NCBI RefSeq assembly: GCF_001612635.1
Contig: NZ_BDAV01000010.1
Span: 248,001 to 312,000 of the forward strand
Length of the DNA stretch: 64,000 nt
DNA from: Nocardia africana NBRC 100379
GTDB lineage: Bacteria > Actinomycetota > Actinomycetes > Mycobacteriales > Mycobacteriaceae
Direction of reading: 5' to 3'
Below, in pieces: positions 17,120 to 25,996 of this stretch. A model generated the notes under the pieces. The model saw only the letters and a program-made list of their open reading frames with translations, made no database searches and was not told where the DNA came from. The position numbers and the translations under genes were made by a program. The stretch's first letter is position 1; the number at the start of each line of letters is the position of its first letter.

Positions 17120-18780
17120 CGGCCACCCTCCGCCGGTGCGGCGCCGAGGGTCACCTCGACGGTTTTCGGATTCTGTCCCTGTGGATCGGTGTAGGTGACC
17201 TTCACCTTGTCACCTGGTTGGTGCGACCGCACGGCGGCGATCAGCGAGTTGCCCGAGTCGATGACCTGATCGTCGACCCGGGTGACGATCGCGCCCGACG
17301 GGATGCCCGCCTTGGCGGCCGGACCGTCGGGTGTCACGTCCAGGACCCGGGCGCCGTTGACGTCGTCCTGCGCGCGCACCGAGATCCCGATCTGAGCATA
17401 GGTGGCGTGACCGGATTTGGTGAGTTCGTCGGCGACGCGACGGGCCTGATCGACCGGAATCGCGAAGCCCAGGCCGATCGATCCGCTCTGCGAACCGGGC
17501 ATCTCGGAGGCCCCGAGTGTGGCGATCGCGGTGTTGATGCCGATCAGCTTGCCGTTCGTATCGACCAGTGCGCCACCGGAATTACCGGGGTTGATCGCGG
17601 CATCGGTCTGGATCGCCGAGATGACCGTGCCCTGGGAGCCGGCCTCACCACTGGTCGACACCGGGCGGTTGAGCGCCGAGACGATTCCGGTGGTGACGGT
17701 TCCGGCCAGGCCCAGCGGCGAGCCGACCGCCACCACGGGCTGTCCGACCATCAGGTTGCGCGAGGTGCCGAGTTCGATCGGCGTCAGGTCGGTCTTCCCG
17801 GCCGCTTTGATGACGGCGAGATCCGACACCGGGTCGATGCCGACGACCGAGGCGTTGGCGGTACTGCCGTCCTGGAAGGCGACCTCCATCTTGGCGTTGG
17901 GACCGGCACCGCTGGCGACGTGGTTGTTGGTGAGGATCAGGCCGTTCGAGGACAGCACCACACCCGAGCCCTCACCCTCCGCGCGGGCGCCCGCGACACG
18001 GATCATCACCACGCTGGGCAGGACCTTCTGCGCGACCGCGGGGACGGACCCGGGCGGCGCGCTCGCCGAGGCGGGATCGACGGGAGCGGGTGCGTTCAGG
18101 GCATTGTTGACCGGCGCCTTGTTGTCCGAGCGCGTGGCGAGGGTGCCGACCGCGCCACCGATACCACCCGCGACGAGCGCCAGCACGACGGCGCCGGCGA
18201 GCAGGCCCGCCCGGCCCCGGCGACGCGGAACCCCGGCGTGGGCACCGGCAGGGTCGGCGCCGGGGGGATACGGTTCGCCCGCTCGATGCTCGCCGGTGGC
18301 GGCGTAGGGCGCACCGGGCGGGTACGAGCCGGGCTGCTGATAGCCCGGGCCCGAGGTGTGCCCGGTCGACGCGTACGGGTTGTACGGCGGCATCGGCGCG
18401 GTGTGACCGGCCGCTTGCTCGGCGGAGGAGAACCCCGGATGCTGCGCCGGTCCGTGGGCTTGCCCCGGTTGACCCGGGCCGCCCTGTTCAGGATTCGGGA
18501 ACTGCTCGGTCCGATGCTCGCCGGCCGATTGCGCGCCGGGCTGTTCCCGCGGTTCCCCACTCGACCCGGCCGATCCCGGCGACTGGGCACCCGCTTCGCC
18601 ACCGGCCTGCGACGACGGCCCGGCCCACTGCGACGGTTGCCCCCACCCGCGCGACGCGTTCCCGGCATCCCCCGCCGAAGCCGTCCCGGAATCCGCCGAC
18701 GGCGGAGTCGGCTCGGGCCCTCCCGACTGGGGAGTCGAACCGGTCGGCTCGTCGCGCCTGTCCCTCGAATCCTCGGTCAT
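17116..18780 (-). CDS. pepD: HtrA-family serine protease PepD
   Basis: A 554-residue membrane-anchored HtrA/DegP protease that handles misfolded envelope proteins. A long Pro/Gly/Gln-rich cytoplasmic segment (1-185) is followed by one transmembrane helix (about 191-216). The trypsin-like domain has the catalytic triad His287 (NNHVAS), Asp320 (DPVSDLAV) and Ser401 (GNSGG), and a C-terminal PDZ domain covers roughly 440-540. ATG at 18780 is chosen over a frame open to 18978. It lies downstream of mprB across a 194-base gap that carries its own 11-bp-period repeat, and is translationally coupled to moaB2. Confidence 0.93.
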   Translation of the reverse strand: MTEDSRDRRDEPTGSTPQSGGPEPTPPSADSGTASAGDAGNASRGWGQPSQWAGPSSQAGGEAGAQSPGSAGSSGEPREQPGAQSAGEHRTEQFPNPEQGGPGQPGQAHGPAQHPGFSSAEQAAGHTAPMPPYNPYASTGHTSGPGYQQPGSYPPGAPYAATGEHRAGEPYPPGADPAGAHAGVPRRRGRAGLLAGAVVLALVAGGIGGAVGTLATRSDNKAPVNNALNAPAPVDPASASAPPGSVPAVAQKVLPSVVMIRVAGARAEGEGSGVVLSSNGLILTNNHVASGAGPNAKMEVAFQDGSTANASVVGIDPVSDLAVIKAAGKTDLTPIELGTSRNLMVGQPVVAVGSPLGLAGTVTTGIVSALNRPVSTSGEAGSQGTVISAIQTDAAINPGNSGGALVDTNGKLIGINTAIATLGASEMPGSQSGSIGLGFAIPVDQARRVADELTKSGHATYAQIGISVRAQDDVNGARVLDVTPDGPAAKAGIPSGAIVTRVDDQVIDSGNSLIAAVRSHQPGDKVKVTYTDPQGQNPKTVEVTLGAAPAEGGR

Positions 18781-18825
18781 ATCTCTCGTTTCTCCTCGAG
18801 TCTGTCGCCCAGCCTGGTGACAGCG

Positions 18826-18843
18826 ACTGAGAGCGGACTGAGA
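18826..18843 (-). promoter_or_regulatory. Direct repeat, candidate MprA box upstream of pepD
   Basis: ACTGAGA occurs twice, at 18826-18832 and 18837-18843, an exact 11-bp period. On the minus strand this reads as two TCTCAGT units, 46 bases before the pepD start. The same arrangement lies upstream of mprA. Tandem half-sites one helical turn apart suit an OmpR-type response regulator. Confidence 0.65.
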
Positions 18844-18974
18844 CCGTGCTTTCAGTTCTCCGTGACTCCGTGCAGTATCCGGCGGCCGCGGCCGGGTTTC
18901 CGCGGGACGGTACGCACGCGTGCCAGTGTATGGGGCAGCCTGACGCGGGCCCGTCGATTCCGGATCGCCGCTGA

Positions 18975-20450
18975 TCACTCCCGACGGTCATCGGCGGTCG
19001 GCGGTTCGCCGGGAAGGACGATGCGTACCAGCGTGCCACCGCGTCCGGAGGTATCCACGGTGATCGTGCCGCCGTGCTTGGACACCACCTGCTTCACGAT
19101 GGCCAGTCCCAGCCCGGATCCGGGCATCGAGCGCGACGCCGTGGTGCGGTAGAAGCGTTCGAAGACCAGTTCCCGCTCCTCCGGCGGAATGCCCGGCCCG
19201 GCATCGTCGATCGCGATTTCCATGAGCCCCGGCCCGGTTTCGCGCATGGTCATGATGACCTGCGCCTCCGGCGGACTCCATTTCGCCGCGTTGTCGAGCA
19301 CATTGAGGATGGCCCGCTCGAGTCCGGCGTCGTGGCCGTAGACGAACCACGGCCGCAGCTGCGCCGAGAATTCCACGTCCACGCGCCGGCGCCGCGCCCG
19401 TTCCAGGGCCCGTTCGGCCACTTCACCGAGATCGACCCGCTCGTAGACGGTTTCGGGCGCGTCTTCGCGAGCCAGGTCCACCAGGTCACCCACCAGCGTG
19501 GACAACTCCTCGATCTGGGCGATGACATCCGCGCGCAGCCCGGCCATATCCTCCTCGGGAATCGGCGGTGCGTCCGGACGCGAGGAGGCGATGAGCAGTT
19601 CCATATTGGTGCGCAGCGAGGTCAGCGGCGTGCGCAGTTCGTGTCCGGCGTCGGCGACCAGCCGCCGCTGCCGGTCGCGAGATTCGGCGAGCGCCCGCAA
19701 CATCAGATTGAAACTCTCGGTGAGCCGCGCCAGTTCGTCGTCACCGGTCACCGGAATCGGCGCCAGATCGTCGGTGCGCGCGACGCGTTCGGTGGCCGCG
19801 GTCAATCGCGCGATGGGCCGCAGCCCCGTCCGGCCGACCGTCGCACCGGCGGCTCCGGCGACCAGCACTCCACAGCCGCCGATCGTGAACAGCAGCCACG
19901 CGAGCCGGTCGAGCACTTCGCGGGTGGGTTCCAGCGACCGCGAAATAACCAGCGTGGCACCGGATTTCGTGCGCCGGGCGAGCACGCGCTGATTGTTCGC
20001 GGTCCGCAGCGAGACATCGGCCTTGCCGTGCGCCACCGCCATCTCGGCCGGGCCGATCGGCGGATCCATCGGCTGCGGCGGGGCATAGGGGATATCGACG
20101 TCCGGATAGATCAGCGCGATGCCGATATCGTTGGAGTACAGGCTGCTGAACATGATGATCGCCTGGAAGCCCTGCAGGTCGATGTTGTTCTTGACCATCA
20201 CCTCCGAGCGGCTGCGCAGCTGACTGTCCACATCGGCATACAGCGCGCGGGCGACCAGCGCGTAGGCGGCGATCGAGGTCACCGCGACCGCGATGGCCAC
20301 CACCGAGGCGGCCAGCAGGGTCACCCGCCAGCGCAGCGACACCGAACGGGTCAGCGGCATCGGCGGGCGCATCTCGTGCGGATCGGGACGCGGCCGCAGC
20401 CGCGCCACGCGATCGGGGCGGCCACCCTGCCCGGGATGAGCTCTTGCCAC
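18975..20450 (-). CDS. mprB: Sensor histidine kinase MprB
   Basis: A 491-residue sensor kinase. Two transmembrane helices (about 43-65 and 187-210) enclose an extracytoplasmic sensor domain, followed by a HAMP linker, the phospho-accepting H-box (DAGHELRTPLTSL) and the ATPase domain with N-box (NVLDNAAKWS), DAGPGIP and GSGLGLAIVK. In mycobacteria MprB senses envelope stress and phosphorylates MprA. The GTG start at 20450 lies 11 bases after the mprA stop; internal ATGs at residues 27 and 31 are alternatives. Orthology is supported by order and domain layout. Confidence 0.93.
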   Translation of the reverse strand: MARAHPGQGGRPDRVARLRPRPDPHEMRPPMPLTRSVSLRWRVTLLAASVVAIAVAVTSIAAYALVARALYADVDSQLRSRSEVMVKNNIDLQGFQAIIMFSSLYSNDIGIALIYPDVDIPYAPPQPMDPPIGPAEMAVAHGKADVSLRTANNQRVLARRTKSGATLVISRSLEPTREVLDRLAWLLFTIGGCGVLVAGAAGATVGRTGLRPIARLTAATERVARTDDLAPIPVTGDDELARLTESFNLMLRALAESRDRQRRLVADAGHELRTPLTSLRTNMELLIASSRPDAPPIPEEDMAGLRADVIAQIEELSTLVGDLVDLAREDAPETVYERVDLGEVAERALERARRRRVDVEFSAQLRPWFVYGHDAGLERAILNVLDNAAKWSPPEAQVIMTMRETGPGLMEIAIDDAGPGIPPEERELVFERFYRTTASRSMPGSGLGLAIVKQVVSKHGGTITVDTSGRGGTLVRIVLPGEPPTADDRRE

Positions 20451-20461
20451 GACGACCCCGC

Positions 20462-21151
20462 CTACGGAGGAGTCTCGCGCAGCACGTAACCCACCCCGCG
20501 CACGGTGTGGATCAATCGCGGCTCCCCCTCGGCCTCGGTTTTGCGGCGCAGATAGCCGATATAGACCTCGAGCGCATTACCGGAGGTCGGAAAGTCGTAG
20601 CCCCAGACCTCTTCCAGAATGCGGCTGCGCGTCAACACCCGGCGCGGATTCGCCATCAGCATTTCCAGCAGCGAGAATTCGGTGCGGGTCAGGCTGATCG
20701 CGCGCTCCCCGCGCGAGACCTCACGCGTCACCGGATCCAGGGACAGATCCGCGAAACGCATCGTCTCCGAGGAATCGGTGGCCGAGTCGGCGGTGGTGCG
20801 GCGCAACAGCGCGCGCAAACGCGCCAGCAATTCCTCGAGGGCGAACGGTTTGGGCAGATAGTCGTCGGCGCCGGCGTCGAGGCCGGCCACTCGCTCCGAC
20901 ACCGAATCCCGGGCGGTGAGCACGAGAATCGGCAGATCGTCACCGGTGCTGCGCAGGCGGCGGCATACCTCCAGGCCGTCCAGCCGCGGCATCATCACAT
21001 CGAGCACCAATGCGTCGGGCCGGGACGCGGTCACCTTCTCCAAGGCGTCGATGCCGTCGACCGCCAGCTCGACGGAATATCCATTGAAGGTGAGCGACCG
21101 GCGCAGCGACTCGCGCACCGCGCGATCATCGTCGACTACCAGAATGCGCAT
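20462..21151 (-). CDS. mprA: Response regulator MprA
   Basis: A 229-residue OmpR-type response regulator. The receiver domain starts with MRILVVDDD, has the phospho-accepting aspartate in VLDVMMP, and the conserved lysine in PKPFA. The C-terminal winged helix ends in IHTVRGVGYVLR. ATG at 21151 is chosen; a longer frame to 21220 runs through the repeat region and is not expected. In M. tuberculosis MprA controls its own operon, pepD, sigB and sigE. The 11-bp-period repeat 22 bases upstream of this start, and again before pepD, fits autoregulation. Confidence 0.94.
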   Translation of the reverse strand: MRILVVDDDRAVRESLRRSLTFNGYSVELAVDGIDALEKVTASRPDALVLDVMMPRLDGLEVCRRLRSTGDDLPILVLTARDSVSERVAGLDAGADDYLPKPFALEELLARLRALLRRTTADSATDSSETMRFADLSLDPVTREVSRGERAISLTRTEFSLLEMLMANPRRVLTRSRILEEVWGYDFPTSGNALEVYIGYLRRKTEAEGEPRLIHTVRGVGYVLRETPP

Positions 21152-21471
21152 GGCCTCCAGTTTGACCGGATCGACTGAGAGCCGACTGAGAACCGACCAT
21201 TCGACACGCCGCACAACCACAACAGGTGACCTGCGGAATCATCGAAAATAGTTCCGAGAAGTATCTGTTGCACACGAAAGTTGTTGCGCCGAGCGGTTTT
21301 AGACTGTTGTCGCAGGACCCCTCCAAATTGCCGCGAACGTGTTCGCGCGGTATGTTGCCTGCGGTAAAAGTAAACCTCTAGTTGGTTCTCAACCCGTTGG
21401 ACCCGAACGGCCAGACGCGGGCGGCGGCCGGAACCCGGGGCACGTGCGCGAGCGGAGGCGACGGAAGCGGG
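21152..21471. other. Divergent control region between mprA and the conservon
   Basis: About 320 bases without a supported gene. It holds the MprA-like repeat at 21174-21191 and, nearer the conservon, an inverted repeat CGCGAAC-GT-GTTCGCG at 21332-21347. The middle (21230-21310) is AT-rich and probably contains the promoters in both directions. Confidence 0.5.
21174..21191 (-). promoter_or_regulatory. Direct repeat, candidate MprA box upstream of mprA
   Basis: ACTGAGA at 21174-21180 and again at 21185-21191, an 11-bp period, 22 bases before the mprA start. It is the same unit and spacing as the repeat upstream of pepD. Its closeness to the start suggests control over the mprA promoter itself. 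Confidence 0.65.
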
Positions 21472-24408
21472 ATGGGCACTGCACCGCGGCCATGGCAGAG
21501 GAGTCTGTCCAATCTGTCCGTGACTAGCAAGGTCGGCATCGTGCTACTGCTGCCGGTCGTGCTGGCATCGGCATTCGCCGTTCTTCGAATCAAGGACGAA
21601 CTCGGCACCGTCTCACAGCTGAACACAGCCAGTGAGCAGGCGCGGATCATCCGGCCGACCCTCGACTTCGGTTCGGCGGCCAACAATCTCGCCGTCACCC
21701 TCGGCAACGGCGAACACGTTCCGCAGTCGGCGCTGGACCAGGCCGCGGCCCGGTTCGACCAGGCCGCGGCGGATCTGCAGACGGCGCTGCAGAATTCGGC
21801 GGCCGACAAGCGGGTCGCCACCGAACTCACCGAGGCGCTGGCGGCCGGGCGCACCCTGCGCAACAGCCTGCACGGCGGTGCGCCGCAGGAGGTCGTCAAA
21901 CAGGCGAGCGAGGTGAACGGCCACGTCAGCAACGCGGTCTCGTCCCTGGCGACGCCGAAGGAGACCACCCTCGAGCGCTACTACGTGCAGATGGGTGTCA
22001 TCGCCATCGCCCGCCAGATGTTCACCCAGCAGCAGCTGGCGCTGGAGAGCGGCGAGATCGGCAACAACCCGGCCGTGCTGGCCCAGGTCCTGACGGCCAC
22101 CGGCGCCGAGCTCACCATGATCAACCAGTACGCGGTCGTGCAGCCGGAATCGGCGCTGAAGCCGGATGTGCTGCTCGGCGCTCTGCAGACGCGTATCGCG
22201 GCGATGAGCCAGAACGCGGTCGAGCCGATCAACGTGCCCGGTGTCGTCCAGTCGCTGCAGACCAGTACCGACACCTACAACGAGGCCACCAACCATCTGG
22301 TCGACCTGATCGACTCCGGATTGTCGGACCGCTCGGTCGACGCGCGCGGCACGGTTCTGCGCGATGTGGCGCTGGTGGTCGTGACCCTGCTGGCCGGCCT
22401 GGCCCTGGCGCTGGCGGTCGCCCGCTCGCTGGTCGTCCCGATTCGCCGGCTGCGCCGCGATTCGCTGCAGGTCGCGCACACCGATCTGCCCGCCGAACTC
22501 GCGGTCGTGCGCGGTGGCGGCGCGACCCCCGAGATCGTCCCGGTCGACGTGCAGACCACCGAGGAGATCGGTCAGCTGGCGCGAGCGGTCGACGACATGC
22601 ACCGCCAGGCGCTGTTCCTCGCCGCCGAGCAGGCCCGTCTGCGCCTGCAGATCAGCAATATGTTCGAAACGCTCTCGCGGCGTAGCCAATCGCTGGTCGA
22701 ACAGCAGCTGTCGCTGATCGAGGATCTGGAACGCGACGAGGACGACTCCGATCGGCTGCAGAGCCTGTTCCGCCTCGACCACCTGGCCACCCGCATGCGC
22801 CGAAACGGCGACAACCTGCTGGTGCTCGCCGGCACCGCGCTGCGCCGCGGCCATCTGCCGCCGGTGCCGCTGTCGGACATGCTATGGAGTGCGGTCTCCC
22901 AGGTCGAGGACTATCAACGCGTCGAAATCGGTTCGGTGCCCGACGGTATCGTCGCCGGTGAGCCCGCCGTCGACATCGAACACCTGCTGGCCGAGCTGAT
23001 CGACAACTCGCTGCGCTACTCACCGCCGAACACGCCGGTGGCGGTTTCGGTGTCGCGCGCGGTGGACGGCGGATATCTGATCGAGATCACCGACCGCGGC
23101 CTGGGCATGTCCGCCGAGGATATGCGCGCGATCAACGAGCGCCTGGCCTCCGGTGGTGAGGTCACCATCGAAACCGCGCGCCGCATGGGTCTTTTCGTGG
23201 TCGGTCGGCTGGCGGCACGGCACACCATCACGGTCGGCCTGCGCCGCACCTCCACGATGGCGCAGCAGCCGGGCATCACGGCCAGTGTGCATCTACCGGG
23301 TGCGCTGGTCTCGCCCGCGGAGGCCGTGGTTCCGCCGGCCATCTCGACCTTCACCACGCCGGCCGCGGACTTCCCGTCCCCGGTGACCGAGTTCCCCGCT
23401 CCCGGCCGCACTCTCACCGCGGTGCCGAATCCGCCGGAGCGGTTCGGGGAGAGTTCGGAGCCGGCCCGTTTCACCAGCGCCGGACTGCCGCAGCGGCGCC
23501 CGACCGGCCAGTCGGACTCCGAACCCGCGGCGGCCCCGGTCACCCGGCTCACCCCCCTGCCCGACGTCGCGGAGACCGGCGACCGCGCGGCGGAACCCCA
23601 CGACGACGGCGTATTGCGCGGTGCCGAGACCGGACGCGAGGACGCCTTCCACGACGACCACGCCGAGGAGAATCCCCGCGCCGAGCGCGCCGAGGCCGAG
23701 GAGGCCGAAACCGCGGACCGCGGCGACAGTTTCGCCCCGGTCTCCGATCCGTGGAACCCGGTGACCGACCGCGACCTCGGACAAATCGTGCCGCCCCGGC
23801 GTCCCGCCCCGGCCGATCCGCGGCCGCAACCCCAGCCCCAGCCGCAGCCCATCGATATCTGGGCCGAAACGGCGATCATGGCCCCGGCGCAGCGCACTCC
23901 GGACCGTGAACCGGCGCCGCTGTCCCGCCACGGCGCGACCCTCGCGCCACCCCGGCCCGACGCCTACCAGCACGATGCCGACCAGCAGGATGCTCAGGCG
24001 CCGGCCAAACCGGAATCCCCCACGCCGATCTATCAGCGCATGGTGTCGGAATGGCTGGTCGAACCGTCCTCGAACGCGCCGACCGGCGCCTGGTCGTCTC
24101 CCGCCGACGAAGGCTGGGCGGCGGCCGCGGACGCCAGTTCCCCGACCGCGACCACCCGTACCACGGGTGGCCTGCCCATCCGCCGGCCCGGTGCGCAGCT
24201 GGTGCCCGGCGGTCTGACGCAGGAGGATGTCGTCGAGGCTCGGGATCCGGAGGAAATCCGCAACAACTTGTCCAGACATCTGAGCGGCGTCCGCAGCGGA
24301 CGCGTCAGCGTCCGAGACAACACGGCCCAGTACGACCCGGCCGATACGGCCGGCTACGACTCGGCCGGGCGGAACAACGCTCAGCAGAACGACGGAGGCT
24401 TTGCATGA
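21472..24408 (+). CDS. cvnA: Conservon sensor kinase-like protein CvnA
   Basis: A 978-residue membrane protein. A transmembrane helix (about 20-38) is followed by an extracellular helical domain of the nitrate/nitrite-sensing type, a second helix (about 300-324), a HAMP-like segment and a histidine-kinase ATPase domain with N-box ELIDNSLRYSPP and DRGLGMS. An H-box-like DHLATRMRR precedes it. The last 350 residues are disordered, rich in Pro, Glu and Ala, and end just before cvnB. I chose ATG at 21472 with GGAAGCGGG upstream; a TTG-started frame 90 bases longer has no ribosome site. Conservons couple such kinases to a small GTPase. Confidence 0.88.
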   Translation: MGTAPRPWQRSLSNLSVTSKVGIVLLLPVVLASAFAVLRIKDELGTVSQLNTASEQARIIRPTLDFGSAANNLAVTLGNGEHVPQSALDQAAARFDQAAADLQTALQNSAADKRVATELTEALAAGRTLRNSLHGGAPQEVVKQASEVNGHVSNAVSSLATPKETTLERYYVQMGVIAIARQMFTQQQLALESGEIGNNPAVLAQVLTATGAELTMINQYAVVQPESALKPDVLLGALQTRIAAMSQNAVEPINVPGVVQSLQTSTDTYNEATNHLVDLIDSGLSDRSVDARGTVLRDVALVVVTLLAGLALALAVARSLVVPIRRLRRDSLQVAHTDLPAELAVVRGGGATPEIVPVDVQTTEEIGQLARAVDDMHRQALFLAAEQARLRLQISNMFETLSRRSQSLVEQQLSLIEDLERDEDDSDRLQSLFRLDHLATRMRRNGDNLLVLAGTALRRGHLPPVPLSDMLWSAVSQVEDYQRVEIGSVPDGIVAGEPAVDIEHLLAELIDNSLRYSPPNTPVAVSVSRAVDGGYLIEITDRGLGMSAEDMRAINERLASGGEVTIETARRMGLFVVGRLAARHTITVGLRRTSTMAQQPGITASVHLPGALVSPAEAVVPPAISTFTTPAADFPSPVTEFPAPGRTLTAVPNPPERFGESSEPARFTSAGLPQRRPTGQSDSEPAAAPVTRLTPLPDVAETGDRAAEPHDDGVLRGAETGREDAFHDDHAEENPRAERAEAEEAETADRGDSFAPVSDPWNPVTDRDLGQIVPPRRPAPADPRPQPQPQPQPIDIWAETAIMAPAQRTPDREPAPLSRHGATLAPPRPDAYQHDADQQDAQAPAKPESPTPIYQRMVSEWLVEPSSNAPTGAWSSPADEGWAAAADASSPTATTRTTGGLPIRRPGAQLVPGGLTQEDVVEARDPEEIRNNLSRHLSGVRSGRVSVRDNTAQYDPADTAGYDSAGRNNAQQNDGGFA

Positions 24409-24815
24409 CCGACACTGCGCAGAACACGACAGACGAGAATTTGAATTGGCTCGTCACCCGCTTCACCAGAGAGGTGCCTGGAGTCTCGCACGCGGTGCTC
24501 GTGTCGGCCGACGGCCTGCTCCAGGCGACCAGCCCGCATCTCCCGTCCGATCGCGCCGAACAGCTCTCCGCGGTGACCGCCGGTCTGGCGAGTCTGTCGG
24601 CGGGGGCGGCGCAATTGTTCAACGGCGGCAAGGTGATGCAGTCGATCGTCGACATGCAGCGCGGCTACCTGCTGGTGATGAGCGTCGGCAACGGCTCGCA
24701 CCTGGCGGTACTGGCCAACAAGCAGCACGACATCGGCCGCATCGGCTACGAGATGGCCCTGCTCGTCGATCGAGTCGGATCGGTCGTGCAAGCCACGGCC
24801 CGTTCGGCGGTCTGA
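24405..24815 (+). CDS. cvnB: Roadblock/LC7 protein CvnB
   Basis: A 136-residue roadblock/LC7-domain protein. The core VPGVSHAVLVSADGLLQA and the later GYLLVMSVGNGSHLAVLA are characteristic. Such proteins bind small Ras-like GTPases and may act as their GTPase-activating or scaffold partners at the membrane. The ATG at 24405 overlaps the cvnA stop (ATGA) and has GGAGG upstream, so translation is coupled. A longer open frame begins inside cvnA but is not needed. Confidence 0.93.
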   Translation: MTDTAQNTTDENLNWLVTRFTREVPGVSHAVLVSADGLLQATSPHLPSDRAEQLSAVTAGLASLSAGAAQLFNGGKVMQSIVDMQRGYLLVMSVGNGSHLAVLANKQHDIGRIGYEMALLVDRVGSVVQATARSAV

Positions 24816-24823
24816 CGATTGCG

Positions 24824-25198
24824 ATGTCGAGCTCGTTCGGAGCCGGGTCCGGCCGGCCAACCACACGCGTCCGTCCTTATGCGCTGACCGCTGGGCGCAC
24901 CGAACCCGCGGTCGAACTGCCCCTCGAGGCGGTCGTGGAGACACTGCCCTACGCCAATCAATTCGATTGGCCCGCAGGCGATATTCGAACAGATATTCTG
25001 CGTCTGGGCGCGGGTCGGCTCTCGGTCGCCGAAATCGCCGCCCATCTGCAACGTCCTCTGGGCATGATCCGGGTGGTGATCGGCGACCTCGTGGTGGCCG
25101 GGACCCTCCGGGTGCACACCACGCTCAGCGAGGATGCCAGTTTCGACGAGCGGCGATCCCTGATGGAGAGGACCCTGCGTGGACTCCGTGCCCTTTGA
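24824..25198 (+). CDS. cvnC: DUF742 protein CvnC
   Basis: A 124-residue DUF742 protein, the third conservon component. Typical segments are TRVRPYALTAGRT, a central LPYANQF and a winged-helix-like region (RLSVAEIAAHLQRPLGMIRVVIGDLVVAGTLRVH), which suggests a nucleic-acid or protein interaction fold. The exact biochemical role of CvnC is not known. It starts eight bases after cvnB and its end overlaps the start of cvnD by 20 bases. Confidence 0.9.
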   Translation: MSSSFGAGSGRPTTRVRPYALTAGRTEPAVELPLEAVVETLPYANQFDWPAGDIRTDILRLGAGRLSVAEIAAHLQRPLGMIRVVIGDLVVAGTLRVHTTLSEDASFDERRSLMERTLRGLRAL

Positions 25199-25973
25199 CA
25201 CCGCGGCACCGCCCCTTCGCCCCGCGGCGCCCTCGACGGCCGAGCGGTATCCGCCCGCACCGCAGCCGAATTCCCCGCAGATCGATTCGCCCGGAGCCAA
25301 TTCCCCGGGCTCGCACCCGCAACCGCCGCTTCCATACCAGAATCCCCCCATGCACTTTCAGAACTCGACGGCTCCGATGCCGCCCCACCCGGAGCCCGAC
25401 AGCCGCACCGCTTCGACCAAGATCGTGGTCGCGGGCGGGTTCGGCGCCGGGAAGACCACCTTCGTCGGTGCGGTCTCGGAGATCGTGCCGCTGCGCACCG
25501 AGGCCATGGTGACCGGCGTATCCGACGGTATCGACGACCTGTCCGCCACCCCTGGCAAGGAAACCACCACGGTGGCCATGGATTTCGGCCGCATCATCCT
25601 GCCCGGCAATCTGACGCTGTACCTGTTCGGCACGCCCGGACAGCGCCGATTCTGGTTCATGTGGGACGACCTGATCCGGGGTGCGATCGGCGCCGTCGTG
25701 CTGGTCGACACGCGCCGGATCGAGGACAGCTTCGCCGCGGTCGACTTCTTCGAGGCGCGCGGGTTGCCGTTCCTGGTGGCGGTCAACAGGTTTCCGAACG
25801 CGCCACGTTTCCCGGTCGCCGAACTGCGGGAGGCGCTGTCGATCCGCGAGGGCGTGCCGGTGGTCGACATCGACGCCCGCGACGCCGGGGAGGTGCGGCG
25901 GGCGCTCGCCGCGGTCACCGAATACGCGATTCAGCGGCTGACGGCCACCCACGCGACGGTGGGACAGAGCTGA
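25179..25973 (+). CDS. cvnD: Conservon small GTPase CvnD
   Basis: A 264-residue Ras-like ATP/GTP-binding protein. The P-loop GGFGAGKTT is at residues 86-94, FGTPGQRRF is the G3 region and VAVNRF replaces the NKxD motif, as usual in this family. The first 75 residues are a Pro/Ser-rich extension, longer than in the typical CvnD. The GTG start at 25179 has GGAGAGG upstream and overlaps cvnC. It is expected to be regulated by the roadblock and kinase proteins encoded just upstream, forming a membrane-associated signalling complex. Confidence 0.93.
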   Translation: MDSVPFDTAAPPLRPAAPSTAERYPPAPQPNSPQIDSPGANSPGSHPQPPLPYQNPPMHFQNSTAPMPPHPEPDSRTASTKIVVAGGFGAGKTTFVGAVSEIVPLRTEAMVTGVSDGIDDLSATPGKETTTVAMDFGRIILPGNLTLYLFGTPGQRRFWFMWDDLIRGAIGAVVLVDTRRIEDSFAAVDFFEARGLPFLVAVNRFPNAPRFPVAELREALSIREGVPVVDIDARDAGEVRRALAAVTEYAIQRLTATHATVGQS

Positions 25974-25996
25974 GCGTTGCGAGCGGAGGGGAAGCG

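Noticed and set aside
21332..21347. An inverted repeat similar to a LexA SOS box
   Set aside because: The arms CGAAC/GTTCG are separated by two bases rather than four, and neither neighbour is an SOS gene.
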